NCBI GenBank assembly: GCA_018715445.1
Contig: DVLP01000416.1
Span: 1-10,322, forward strand
DNA length: 10,322 bases
Direction of reading: 5' to 3'
Origin: Candidatus Avipropionibacterium avicola
Lineage (GTDB): Bacteria > Actinomycetota > Actinomycetes > Propionibacteriales > Propionibacteriaceae
The position numbers and the translations under genes were made by a program. The notes beneath the pieces are model-generated. The model searched no databases, was not told the DNA's origin, and saw only the letters and a list, made by a program, of their open reading frames with translations. Of this stretch, positions 1 to 6,194 are shown piece by piece; positions within the stretch are counted from its first letter, which is position 1; the number at the start of each line of letters is the position of its first letter.

Positions 1-155
1 GTGAACACGTGCTGAGCCACGGCATCTTCGAGGCCGAATGGTTCGGTCCGAACGGCTCCGAGATCATCGAGGGCCACGACGGCCGCGAGCTCGCCCTGAA
101 ACTCGCCGAGCGCGGCATCATTCCGCCCGACGCCACCGACGACCTCACCGACTGA
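1..155 (+). CDS. C-terminal fragment of an unrecognised protein
   Basis: An open frame enters the window at base 3 and stops at TGA 153-155, giving 50 residues that start EHVLSHGIFEAEWFG and end IIPPDATDDLTD. Codon use fits a GC-rich actinobacterial gene, with mostly C or G in third positions. The end is acidic and has no membrane segment or recognisable motif. In related genomes secY, adk and map often lie upstream of infA, but this tail does not look like the C-terminus of adenylate kinase or methionine aminopeptidase as I know them. I do not recognise the family. The frame and stop are clear; the function is unknown. Confidence 0.6.
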   Translation, partial: EHVLSHGIFEAEWFGPNGSEIIEGHDGRELALKLAERGIIPPDATDDLTD

Positions 156-170
156 CGCTCGGCGTTGGTC

Positions 171-193
171 GGGCGGGGGCCGCGGGGGTGGGG
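171..193 (+). other. Canonical G-quadruplex motif
   Basis: Four runs of guanine on the plus strand (171-173, 175-179, 184-188, 190-193) are separated by loops of 1, 4 and 1 bases (C, CCGC, T). This meets the usual G3+N1-7 rule with very short loops, the class that generally folds most stably. It lies 16 bases after the stop codon of the upstream gene. It could act in the 3' end of that transcript or on DNA, but no function can be read from the sequence alone. Confidence 0.6.
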
Positions 194-221
194 AGCCACG
201 GCCCGGGCGAGCGGCGGAACC

Positions 222-418
222 CATCCGTACCGTGAGCCTCATCCGTGGCGTGAACTCCATCCGGACTCCGCGATCCACGTACCTCGGTGCCCCATCCGTA
301 CCGTGAGCCCCATCCGTGGCGTGAACCTCCGTCCGTTCTCCTCGATCCACGTACCCCCGTCCCCCATCCGTACCCCGCGTCCCGTCCGTACCCTGAACCT
401 CATCGAGCGATCCGAGGT
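222..418 (+). repeat. 18-bp tandem repeats in 71-72-bp higher-order units
   Basis: Units resembling CATCCGTACCGTGAGCC begin at 222, 240, 258, 276, 293, 311, 330, 348, 365, 383 and 401, so spacing is 17-19 bp throughout. Four subunits form a higher-order unit of 71-72 bp: positions 222-292 and 293-364 match closely subunit by subunit, and a third partial unit decays towards 418. Typical subunits are CATCCGTACCGTGAGCC, CATCCGTGGCGTGAAC and GATCCACGTACC. The array lies in non-coding DNA. An open frame through it gives a six-residue periodicity (HPYREP, HPWREL) but has no plausible ribosome binding site and is broken by the 17- and 19-bp steps. Confidence 0.8.
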
Positions 419-586
419 CCGCACACGTGCCTGTGGACCGCAATGCCGGATGCGGCTCCGCAGGCCCACGGCGACTTGCCGGCCCGCATCGACCCTTGCG
501 TTCGTCACCCGTCGTGTGCGGTCCTCCGGTGCGATTTACCGCAGGTAATTCGCGAGGTGCGACGGGGGTTCTCGGCCAGGGCTGGT

Positions 587-624
587 TTGTCCACAGCCTG
601 GGTCCAGGTCTCCGGTTGTCCACA
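587..624 (+). promoter_or_regulatory. Pair of DnaA-box-like sites
   Basis: The nonamer TTGTCCACA occurs exactly at 587-595 and 616-624, in the same orientation and 29 bp apart, both followed by G. This is the preferred DnaA box in high-GC actinobacteria. Looser relatives sharing GTCCACAG lie at 431-438 (minus strand) and 2018-2025 (inside ATGTCCACAG, in the infA leader). The pair sits 50-90 bp before the start of the AbiEi/nuclease gene. It could bind DnaA as a regulator or titration site. There is no AT-rich unwinding element and no dnaA or dnaN, so it is not an origin. Confidence 0.55.
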
Positions 625-673
625 GATCGTCAGAATCGTGAACGATCGGCGGTTCTGGGGCGCATGGTGTGGC

Positions 674-1645
674 ATGACGGCATTCATCTCACGCGCCGAG
701 TTGCTGGCGTCCGGGTTCACTCCGGCCGAGATCCGTGGGCACCTCGCGACCGGGGCCTGGACGTCCGTCGCGCGGGGTCGTTACGTGACGAAGCCCGGCG
801 GGGCCCACGGTTCGGTCGGGGAACGCCATGCCGTGCGGACCCATGCCGAGCTGTCCCGGTTCCGCTCGGAGGCGATCGTGGCGAGCCACCGCAGCGCAGC
901 GGTCCTCCATGGGCTCCCACTGTTGGGCCCGAAGCCCGGTCTCGTCGAAGTCACCCGGGACGGAGTCAACGGATCGCGGACGAGCAGTTCGGTCCAGGTC
1001 CGGGCCTCCAAGGTGCCACCCGAGGACCGCGTACGGATCGACGGGACCGCTGTCACGTCGGTCGCCCGCACGCTGGTGGACCTGGCACGTCACGATGAAC
1101 CGCTCCAGGCCATCGCGGCAGCCGACCGTGCGCTGGCAACCGAGCGCGTGACCGGGTCCGAAGTGGCGGCAGCGATGGCCCGGCTGGGCTCGGCCCCCGG
1201 CCTGCCGGCGGCTCGTCGTGTCCTGCAGCGGGCCGACGGTCGTGCCCACAGCGTGGGGGAGACGCGCCAGCGAATCGTCCTCGAGGACGGTGGGATCACC
1301 GGCCTGGCCTTCCAGATCGAGATCCGCGACGACCACGGTGGGTTCATCGGCCGTACCGATGCGGGCTTGGTGGAGCTGGGGATCCTGATCGAGTTCGACG
1401 GCAAGGAGAAGTACACGAAGTACCTACGGCCGGGGGAGCGGATGTCGGACGCCGTCCTGCGGGAGAAGAAGCGTGAAGACGCGTTGCGTGCGCTCGGCTG
1501 GATGGTGCTGCGGTTCGACTGGTCCGACCTGCGTCGCCCGGATGACGTGGTGCAGCGGGTCGGCCAGGAGATCGAGCACCGCCAGGAAGCACGGTTGCCC
1601 AGGGGATCGGTCATGGCCGCCGACCCCGTCCGCATCACCTTCTGA
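674..1645 (+). CDS. AbiEi-type winged-helix protein with C-terminal DUF559 nuclease-like domain
   Basis: The product is 323 residues. Residues 1-40 ([19 protein letters not shown], then a W..V.RGRYV segment) match the N-terminal winged-helix domain of type IV toxin-antitoxin AbiEi antitoxins. A middle part (about 65-160) carries the family's [13 protein letters not shown] and [11 protein letters not shown] blocks. The C-terminal region (about 192-300) is Vsr/DUF559-like, with a PD-(D/E)XK pattern: E196 in SVGETR, D229 in GRTDAG, E240 and K244 in IEFDGKEKY, then [15 protein letters not shown] and VLRF. All expected catalytic positions are present. Such genes are common as solitary copies in actinobacteria, and no AbiEii toxin gene is adjacent, so a classical antitoxin role is doubtful. 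ATG 674 is chosen because it starts the conserved domain; the frame stays open to 287 through repeat DNA, and GTG 638 is an alternative. No clear Shine-Dalgarno is seen. DNA nuclease or regulatory function is inferred. Confidence 0.85.
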   Translation: MTAFISRAELLASGFTPAEIRGHLATGAWTSVARGRYVTKPGGAHGSVGERHAVRTHAELSRFRSEAIVASHRSAAVLHGLPLLGPKPGLVEVTRDGVNGSRTSSSVQVRASKVPPEDRVRIDGTAVTSVARTLVDLARHDEPLQAIAAADRALATERVTGSEVAAAMARLGSAPGLPAARRVLQRADGRAHSVGETRQRIVLEDGGITGLAFQIEIRDDHGGFIGRTDAGLVELGILIEFDGKEKYTKYLRPGERMSDAVLREKKREDALRALGWMVLRFDWSDLRRPDDVVQRVGQEIEHRQEARLPRGSVMAADPVRITF

Positions 1646-1651
1646 CCTTCC

Positions 1652-1672
1652 GGGCCGTGCCTGAACGGCCTT
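1652..1672 (+). terminator. Weak hairpin after the nuclease gene
   Basis: GGCCGT (1653-1658) pairs with ACGGCC (1665-1670) across a six-base loop, with a possible G-T closing pair outside. It begins 7 bases after the stop codon. Only two T residues follow, so it is a weak intrinsic terminator at best; position is the main argument. Confidence 0.35.
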
Positions 1673-1818
1673 GGGTACGGGAGGCCCGCACACCGAGGGT
1701 GAGGACCGCGTACACCGGCGCGGGACCGCAGGCCGACGGCGGTGTGCTGTCCGACACCGCAACTGGCGGTCCGACCACGAGATGTGCGGACCTGGGTGGG
1801 ACAGTGGCCGGACGACGA

Positions 1819-1899
1819 CCGGACGCGACCCGGACGCACCCGGACGCAACCAGCCGGCGACCGTACGTGACCAGACCCGGACCGGACGGTGACCGTACG
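1819..1899 (+). repeat. Short phased repeats upstream of the infA promoter
   Basis: CCGGACGC occurs at 1819-1826, 1830-1837 and 1840-1847, spaced 11 and 10 bp, close to one helical turn. GACCGTACG, which contains the palindrome CGTACG, occurs at 1859-1867 and 1891-1899, a spacing of 32 bp or about three turns. All lie 60-140 bp upstream of the -35 element of the ribosomal operon. Helical phasing suggests a protein-binding array, but no known consensus fits and GC-rich low complexity could also explain it. Apart from these repeats, the weak hairpin at 1652-1672 and the promoter, I see nothing coding in 1646-2046. Confidence 0.4.
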
Positions 1900-1956
1900 A
1901 TTGCGCTGGCCCCGGAGCCACTCGCCCAGGGAGCCAGATCCACCCTCGTCGTGGAT

Positions 1957-1985
1957 TTGAGCAGTTGGGGGCCGTGGCGTAGAGT
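1957..1985 (+). promoter_or_regulatory. Sigma-A-type promoter of the infA-rplQ operon
   Basis: TTGAGC at 1957-1962 and TAGAGT at 1980-1985 are separated by exactly 17 bp. This matches the actinobacterial housekeeping pattern TTGNNN-17-TANNNT. Transcription would start near 1992, giving an infA leader of about 55 bases. No better candidate lies between the nuclease gene and infA. Confidence 0.7.
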
Positions 1986-1994
1986 GTCCTGTCG

Positions 1995-2013
1995 GTCACC
2001 TGTGCCGGGTGAC
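1995..2013 (+). other. Hairpin at the 5' end of the infA leader
   Basis: GTCACC (1995-2000) pairs with GGTGAC (2008-2013) around a seven-base loop, only a few bases after the predicted transcription start. A 5'-terminal stem of this kind could stabilise the mRNA. It leaves the infA start codon free. A DnaA-box-like ATGTCCACA follows at 2016-2024. Confidence 0.35.
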
Positions 2014-2046
2014 GCATGTCCACAGAACACCAGAGATTGTGAGTTC

Positions 2047-2268
2047 ATGGCGAAGAAAGAGGGCGCTCTCGAGATGGAGGGCACCGTGGTCGAGGCTCTG
2101 CCCAACGCGATGTTTCGCGTTGAGCTGACCAATGGTCACAAGGTGCTCGCCACCATCAGCGGCAAGATGCGTCAGCACTACATCCGCATCCTCCCGTCGG
2201 ACCGGGTTGTCGTGGAGCTCTCGCCGTACGACCTCACCCGTGGACGCATCGTCTTCCGGCACCGGTGA
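2047..2268 (+). CDS. infA: Translation initiation factor IF-1
   Basis: The product has 73 residues, the usual length for actinobacterial IF-1. It is a single OB-fold protein that binds the 30S A site during initiation with IF-2 and IF-3. The sequence runs [20 protein letters not shown], then [20 protein letters not shown], and ends with [13 protein letters not shown], matching the family from end to end. ATG 2047 is chosen because MAKK is the conserved start; the frame is open further upstream but that stretch is not IF-1-like. The Shine-Dalgarno is poor (AGAGATTGTGAG before the start). It is the first gene of the operon behind the promoter at 1957-1985. The gap to rpmJ is 156 bases, fairly long for this operon. 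Confidence 0.98.
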   Translation: MAKKEGALEMEGTVVEALPNAMFRVELTNGHKVLATISGKMRQHYIRILPSDRVVVELSPYDLTRGRIVFRHR

Positions 2269-2424
2269 GTCGGACCAGGCCATCCTGATCCGCCGCACCA
2301 CCTCGTACGGAATCGCCTCACCGCGACCCGGACGAAACCCCGCCCAACCCAACAGTGCGAGCCCGGCTGCTGTCCCAGTGGCAGAGCAGGAGCATCTCGC
2401 GCTGACGAACCAGAAAGACCCTCG

Positions 2425-2538
2425 ATGAAGGTCCAGCCGAGCGTCAAGAAGATGTGTGACAAGTGCAAGGTCATTCGTCGACACGGTCGGGTCCTGGTGA
2501 TCTGCGACAACCCTCGCCACAAGCAGCGGCAGGGCTGA
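2425..2538 (+). CDS. rpmJ: 50S ribosomal protein L36
   Basis: This 37-residue gene encodes bacterial L36, a tiny zinc-ribbon protein that binds 23S rRNA in the large subunit. The sequence [19 protein letters not shown], then [17 protein letters not shown] is full length. The zinc ligands C11, C14, C27 and H32 are all present, so this is the zinc-dependent (C+) form; many actinobacteria also carry a zinc-free paralogue elsewhere. Purines AGAAAGA lie at 2412-2418, 6 bases before the ATG, as a modest ribosome binding site. Its place between infA and rpsM is the standard order. Confidence 0.98.
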   Translation: MKVQPSVKKMCDKCKVIRRHGRVLVICDNPRHKQRQG

Positions 2539-2599
2539 GCACCACCGGCCCGTACGGTCGCCGAAGCCGGCACCACGGCCACACCCACAACTGAACAGC

Positions 2600-2688
2600 C
2601 ACCTCGGACGAGGTGAAAAACAACAGTGTGACAGCACCCCGGACGCGCAGTACGGCGTACGGGCCCACCTCCGGATCGTTGGCCGGAG
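2600..2688 (+). other. Two hairpins in the rpmJ-rpsM spacer
   Basis: The 217-base spacer 2539-2755 has no gene. CACCTC (2600-2605) pairs with GAGGTG (2610-2615) around GGAC, followed by five A residues. CTCCGG (2669-2674) pairs with CCGGAG (2683-2688) around an eight-base loop. The spacer is unusually long for this operon. The hairpins may be sites for processing or for feedback binding by a ribosomal protein, but in GC-rich DNA six-pair stems also occur by chance. Confidence 0.3.
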
Positions 2689-2755
2689 CCCCACCTGCCA
2701 GGCGGGGACGCTGCACGCCCCACACCGACGACATGGAATCGAAGGGTAACCACCC

Positions 2756-3124
2756 ATGGCACGCCTCATTGGTGTTGACCTCCCGCGCGACAAGCGCGTC
2801 GAGATCGCACTCACCTACATCTTCGGGATCGGACGCACCCGCGCCCTGGAGACTCTCGCCGCTACCGGTGTCAGCGGGGACCTGCGGGTCCACGAGCTCA
2901 CCGACGAGCACCTGGTCGCCCTGCGCGACCACATCGAAGCGAACTACCAGATCGAAGGTGACCTCCGCCGTGAGGTCGCCGCCGACATCCGCCGCAAGGT
3001 CGAGATCGGTTGCTACCAGGGTCGCCGTCACCGCAGCAACCTCCCGGTCCGTGGCCAGCGCACCAAGACCAATGCGCGCACCCGCAAGGGCAAGCGCAAG
3101 CCGGTCGCCGGCAAGAAGAAGTGA
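2756..3124 (+). CDS. rpsM: 30S ribosomal protein S13
   Basis: S13 sits in the head of the small subunit, touches tRNA and forms bridges to the large subunit. The 122-residue product has the full family pattern: [26 protein letters not shown], the helix-rich middle, the [23 protein letters not shown] signature at about residues 90-112, and a lysine-rich tail ending KPVAGKKK. Length is normal. GAAGGG (2741-2746) lies 9 bases before ATG 2756. It starts the S13-S11-S4-alpha-L17 block and is 46 bases from rpsK. Confidence 0.98.
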   Translation: MARLIGVDLPRDKRVEIALTYIFGIGRTRALETLAATGVSGDLRVHELTDEHLVALRDHIEANYQIEGDLRREVAADIRRKVEIGCYQGRRHRSNLPVRGQRTKTNARTRKGKRKPVAGKKK

Positions 3125-3170
3125 CGCGGACCGCGCGCGAATCGACGAGAGACTTCAGGAGTAATTGAGC

Positions 3171-3575
3171 ATGGCTACAGCTGGCCGAAGCACTGGCGCC
3201 AAGAAGGTGCGCCGCAAGGACAAGCGGTCCGTCCCCGCCGGACAGGCCCACATCAAGTCCACCTTCAACAACACGATCATCACCATCACCGACCCGGCCG
3301 GAGGCGTCATCGCCTGGGCCTCGGCCGGCACGGTGGGTTTCAAGGGGTCGCGCAAGTCGACCCCGTACGCAGCGCAGATGGCGGCCGAGGCCGCTGGTCG
3401 GCGTGCGATGGACCACGGCATGAAGCGGGTCGACGTCTTCGTGAAGGGCCCGGGCTCGGGCCGCGAGACCGCGATCCGTTCCCTCGGCGCGCTCGGGCTG
3501 GAGATCGGCCCGATCAGCGACGTGACCCCTGTCCCGCACAACGGCTGCCGCCCGCCCAAGCGGCGCCGCGTCTGA
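3171..3575 (+). CDS. rpsK: 30S ribosomal protein S11
   Basis: The product has 134 residues. S11 is part of the platform of the small subunit and contacts 16S rRNA near the E site. A basic N-terminus ([20 protein letters not shown]) is followed by the core [24 protein letters not shown] and by the conserved end [23 protein letters not shown] 3171 is chosen over the in-frame TTG at 3165 because AGGAGT (3157-3162) lies 8 bases before it and MATAGRS is a typical start. The gap to rpsD is 38 bases. Confidence 0.98.
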   Translation: MATAGRSTGAKKVRRKDKRSVPAGQAHIKSTFNNTIITITDPAGGVIAWASAGTVGFKGSRKSTPYAAQMAAEAAGRRAMDHGMKRVDVFVKGPGSGRETAIRSLGALGLEIGPISDVTPVPHNGCRPPKRRRV

Positions 3576-3613
3576 CCCACCCGACCACGAGAACACCCAA
3601 GGACTGAGAATTC

Positions 3614-4219
3614 ATGGCTCGCTACACCGGTCCCATGACCAAGAAGTCCCGCCGACTGGGTACTGACCTGGTCGGTGGCGACAGCTCCTTCGAGCGCCGT
3701 CCCTACCCGCCCGGCCAGCACGGTCGCGGGCGCACCAAGGACACCGAGTACGCCCTGCAGCTGCGGGAGAAGCAGAAGGCCCGTTACTCGTACGGAGTGA
3801 TGGAGAAGCAGTTCTCCCGTTACTACGTCGAGGCCAACAACACCCCCGGCAAGACCGGCGACATCCTGCTGCAGATCCTGGAGTCCCGTCTGGACAACGT
3901 GATCTACCGCGCCGGCTTCGCCAACACCCGTCGCCAGGCCCGCCAGCTGGTCGTCCACGGCCACTTCCTGGTCAACGGCCACAAGGTCGACATCCCGTCG
4001 TACCGGGTCTCGCAGCACGACATCATCGACGTCCGTGAGAAGTCGATGAACCTGCACCCGCTGGTCGTCGCCCGTGAGGTCCACCACGAGCGCGAGATCC
4101 CGGCCTGGCTGCAGGCCGTGCCGGACAAGGGACGCATCCTGGTGCACCAGCTGCCCACCCGTGAGCAGATCACCATCGATGTCCAGGAACAGCTGATCGT
4201 CGAGCTCTACTCGAAGTGA
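3614..4219 (+). CDS. rpsD: 30S ribosomal protein S4
   Basis: S4 nucleates 16S rRNA folding (body, h16-h18) and in several bacteria represses its own operon by binding mRNA. The 201-residue product starts MARYTGPMTKKSRRLGTDL and has the S4 RNA-binding domain at about residues 92-155 (LESRLDNVIYRAGFANTRRQ, then ARQLVVHGHFLVNG). The N-terminal part (GTDLVGGDSSFERRPYPPGQ) lacks the zinc-binding cysteines found in many bacteria, so this is the zinc-free type usual in actinobacteria. A weak AAGGA lies 9-10 bases before ATG. Two strong hairpins follow the gene before rpoA. Confidence 0.98.
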   Translation: MARYTGPMTKKSRRLGTDLVGGDSSFERRPYPPGQHGRGRTKDTEYALQLREKQKARYSYGVMEKQFSRYYVEANNTPGKTGDILLQILESRLDNVIYRAGFANTRRQARQLVVHGHFLVNGHKVDIPSYRVSQHDIIDVREKSMNLHPLVVAREVHHEREIPAWLQAVPDKGRILVHQLPTREQITIDVQEQLIVELYSK

Positions 4220-4227
4220 CGCCGTGC

Positions 4228-4301
4228 CCCGAGGTGCCGGTCCCCGTGCCGGCACCCCGGGACATCCATCACCGACCCCGTCCGCATGTGGGCGGTCGGG
4301 G
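4228..4301 (+). other. Tandem hairpins between rpsD and rpoA
   Basis: The first hairpin has a perfect eight-pair stem (GGTGCCGG 4233-4240 with CCGGCACC 4249-4256) around an eight-base loop. It extends past one A-C mismatch by CCCG/CGGG to 4228 and 4261. The second pairs CCCCGTCCGC (4276-4285) with GCGGTCGGGG (4292-4301), nine of ten positions, around a six-base loop. No T-run follows either, so a full terminator is unlikely. A partial attenuator, an RNase processing point or an S4 feedback site would fit the position between rpsD and rpoA. Confidence 0.5.
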
Positions 4302-4351
4302 CACCATGATTCGCCTCCTCATATAGCGGTGGGGGCGGAAAGGGAACAACC

Positions 4352-5368
4352 ATGCTGATTGCACAGCGCCCGACCCTGAGCGAGGACGTCCTCGGCGACT
4401 TCCGCTCGCGGTTCATCCTCGAGCCCCTGGAGCCCGGCTTCGGCTACACCCTGGGCAACTCGCTGCGTCGCACCCTGCTCTCGTCCATCCCGGGCGCAGC
4501 GGTCACCAGCATCAAGATCGAAGGCAACAACCACGAGTTCTCGACCATCGAGGGCGTCGTGGAGGATGTCACCGAGATCATCCTCAACATCAAGGAGCTC
4601 GTGCTCTCCTCCGAGGAGGACGAGCCGGTCACCATGTATCTGCGCAAGGCGGGCGCCGGGGCGGTCACCGCTGCCGACATCGCCCCGCCGGCCGGAGTGG
4701 AGATCCACAACCCGGATCTGCACATCGCCACCCTGAACGAGTCCGGTCGACTCGAGATGGAGCTGGTCGTCGAGCGTGGCCGCGGCTACGTCTCCTCGCA
4801 GCAGAACAAGTCCGAGGACGCCGAGATCGGCCGCATCCCGGTCGACTCGATCTACTCCCCGGTGCTGAAGGTCAGCTACAAGGTCGAGGCCACCCGTGTC
4901 GAGCAGCGCACCGACTTCGACAAGCTGATCATCGACGTCGAGACCAAGCCGGCGATCCGCCCCCGCGACGCGGTGGCCAGCGCCGGACGCACCCTGGTCG
5001 AGCTGTTCGGGCTGGCCCGGGAGCTCAACGTCGAGGCCGAGGGCATCGAGATCGGCCCGTCGCCGGTCGACGAGCAGCTCGCCGCCGACCTGGCGCTGCC
5101 GGTGGAGGACCTGAACCTGACCGTTCGGTCCTACAACTGCCTCAAGCGTGAGGGCATCCACACCGTGAGCGAGCTCGTCTCGCGCTCGGAGGAGGACCTG
5201 CTCGACATCCGCAACTTCGGGTCCAAGTCGATCGACGAGGTCAAGGAGAAGCTGGCCGAGATGGGTCTGACCCTCAAGGACAGCAGCCCCGGCTTCGACG
5301 CCATGGCCGCCGGTGGTGGCTACGACGTGGACGACGACGCGGACTACGCCGAGACCGAGCAGTACTGA
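4352..5368 (+). CDS. rpoA: DNA-directed RNA polymerase subunit alpha
   Basis: The product has 338 residues, normal for actinobacteria. Alpha dimerises to start core polymerase assembly and its C-terminal domain contacts upstream promoter DNA and activators. The N-terminal domain shows [20 protein letters not shown] (about 23-42), with the arginine pair R39-R40, and the insert domain with [17 protein letters not shown]. The C-terminal domain (about 250-312) contains [19 protein letters not shown], then [19 protein letters not shown]. An acidic tail ([14 protein letters not shown]) ends the protein. AAAGGGA (4340-4346) lies 5 bases before ATG. The gene is 132 bases after rpsD and 52 bases before rplQ. 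A 12-bp palindrome GGGCCCGGGCCC (5382-5393) lies in the latter gap. Confidence 0.99.
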   Translation: MLIAQRPTLSEDVLGDFRSRFILEPLEPGFGYTLGNSLRRTLLSSIPGAAVTSIKIEGNNHEFSTIEGVVEDVTEIILNIKELVLSSEEDEPVTMYLRKAGAGAVTAADIAPPAGVEIHNPDLHIATLNESGRLEMELVVERGRGYVSSQQNKSEDAEIGRIPVDSIYSPVLKVSYKVEATRVEQRTDFDKLIIDVETKPAIRPRDAVASAGRTLVELFGLARELNVEAEGIEIGPSPVDEQLAADLALPVEDLNLTVRSYNCLKREGIHTVSELVSRSEEDLLDIRNFGSKSIDEVKEKLAEMGLTLKDSSPGFDAMAAGGGYDVDDDADYAETEQY

Positions 5369-5420
5369 CCAACTCCTGCGGGGGCCCGGGCCCTCGACCT
5401 GACATCCAGAGGAAAGACCA

Positions 5421-6104
5421 ATGCCTACTCCCACCAAGGGGAACCGCCTCGGCGGCAGCCCGGCGCACCAGCGGCTGATCCTGGCCAACCTGGCGACCCA
5501 GCTGTTCGAGCACGGGCGCATCACCACCACCGAGACCAAGGCCAAGCGGGTCCGCCCGCTCGCCGAGCGGTTGATCACCAAGGCCAAGCGTGGCGACCTG
5601 CACGCTCGCCGTCAGGTGATGGCCACCATCCGTGACAAGGGTGTGGTGCACCAGCTCTTCACCGAGATCGCTCCGGTCATGGCCGAGCGTGACGGTGGCT
5701 ACCTGCGCATCACCAAGATCGGTCCCCGCAAGGGCGACAACGCCCCCATGGCGATCATCGAACTGGTCACCGACCCGGTCCAGAAGAAGGACAAGTCCGC
5801 TGCCGCTCCGACTGCTGCTCCCGCTGCCGAGGAGACCGACGAGGTCACCGAGGTCGAGGACGCCGCCGACGAGGCCGCGACCGAGGAGACCGCTGACGGG
5901 ACCTTCCGTGGTGAGGAGCCGCCCGTCGGCTTCGACATCAAGGGCAACGAGGACTCGATGAAGTACCACACCCCGGACTCGCCGTGGTACTCGCAGACCA
6001 TCGCCGAGGTCTGGTTCAACAGCACCGAGGCCGCTGAGGCCGCTGGTTTCGTCGCCGCCGTCGCCTCGAAGGACGACGACGAGGACGAGGCTGACGAGAA
6101 GTGA
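5421..6104 (+). CDS. rplQ: 50S ribosomal protein L17 with C-terminal sunset-like domain
   Basis: The 227-residue product is far longer than a minimal L17 (about 120). Residues 1-119 are the L17 core: [40 protein letters not shown], then a [13 protein letters not shown] end. L17 lies near the peptide exit side of the large subunit. Residues 122-168 are an Ala/Glu/Asp/Thr-rich linker. Residues 173-210 form a compact extra module starting [18 protein letters not shown] and ending [12 protein letters not shown], which matches the motif I remember as the actinobacterial 'sunset' domain. The tail (216-227) is almost all Asp/Glu. AGAGGAAAG (5408-5416) is a strong ribosome binding site. It is the last gene of the operon. 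The module's role is unknown, and a related copy ends the minus-strand gene at 9829-10322. Confidence 0.97.
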   Translation: MPTPTKGNRLGGSPAHQRLILANLATQLFEHGRITTTETKAKRVRPLAERLITKAKRGDLHARRQVMATIRDKGVVHQLFTEIAPVMAERDGGYLRITKIGPRKGDNAPMAIIELVTDPVQKKDKSAAAPTAAPAAEETDEVTEVEDAADEAATEETADGTFRGEEPPVGFDIKGNEDSMKYHTPDSPWYSQTIAEVWFNSTEAAEAAGFVAAVASKDDDEDEADEK

Positions 6105-6107
6105 GCT

Positions 6108-6161
6108 GATCCCGTGCGGGATCTGACGGCGGCCACCCACACGGGTGGCCGCCGTTCTCTT
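6108..6161 (+). terminator. Terminator of the infA-rplQ operon
   Basis: A small hairpin GATCCC/GGGATC (6108-6113 with 6118-6123, loop GTGC) starts 3 bases after the rplQ stop. It is followed by a 13-pair perfect stem (6126-6138 with 6143-6155, loop ACAC) and then TCTCTTCCCC. The long GC stem plus a pyrimidine-rich, partly T tail makes a good intrinsic terminator. Confidence 0.85.
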
Positions 6162-6170
6162 CCCCTGGCG

Positions 6171-6188
6171 AATGCAACGTTGTAAATT
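6171..6188 (+). promoter_or_regulatory. LacI-like operator over the -10 region of the hydrolase gene
   Basis: AATGCAACGTTGTAAATT contains the perfect palindrome CAACGTTG (6175-6182), centred on CG as in many LacI-family operators of sugar genes. TAAATT (6183-6188) fits a -10 element, which would put the transcription start at about 6195, on the A of the start codon. No convincing -35 is visible (TTCCCC at 6160-6165). This AT-rich patch stands out in GC-rich DNA. Repressor identity is inferred; no regulator gene is in the window. Confidence 0.5.
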
Positions 6189-6194
6189 GGGCTC

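Noticed and set aside
222..418. CRISPR array
   Set aside because: Units are adjacent 18-bp degenerate repeats with no spacers of 25-40 bp and no cas genes nearby.
587..624. Replication origin
   Set aside because: Only two boxes, no AT-rich unwinding region, and no dnaA or dnaN in the window.
287..673. Upstream extension of the AbiEi/nuclease frame through the repeats
   Set aside because: The added 129 residues are repeat-derived (HPYREP-like), unlike any AbiEi start, and no ribosome binding site precedes the early ATG.
1657..2046. N-terminal extension of infA
   Set aside because: The frame is open but its translation is Arg/Pro/Thr-rich and unlike IF-1, and it covers the sigma-A promoter.
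4319..4330. Separate promoter for rpoA at TATAGC
   Set aside because: No -35-like hexamer lies 16-18 bp upstream, so I cannot support it over transcription from the operon promoter.
4319..5587. 422-residue minus-strand frame opposite rpoA
   Set aside because: It is antisense to an essential, fully conserved gene, with low-complexity Val/Leu/Asp-rich translation.
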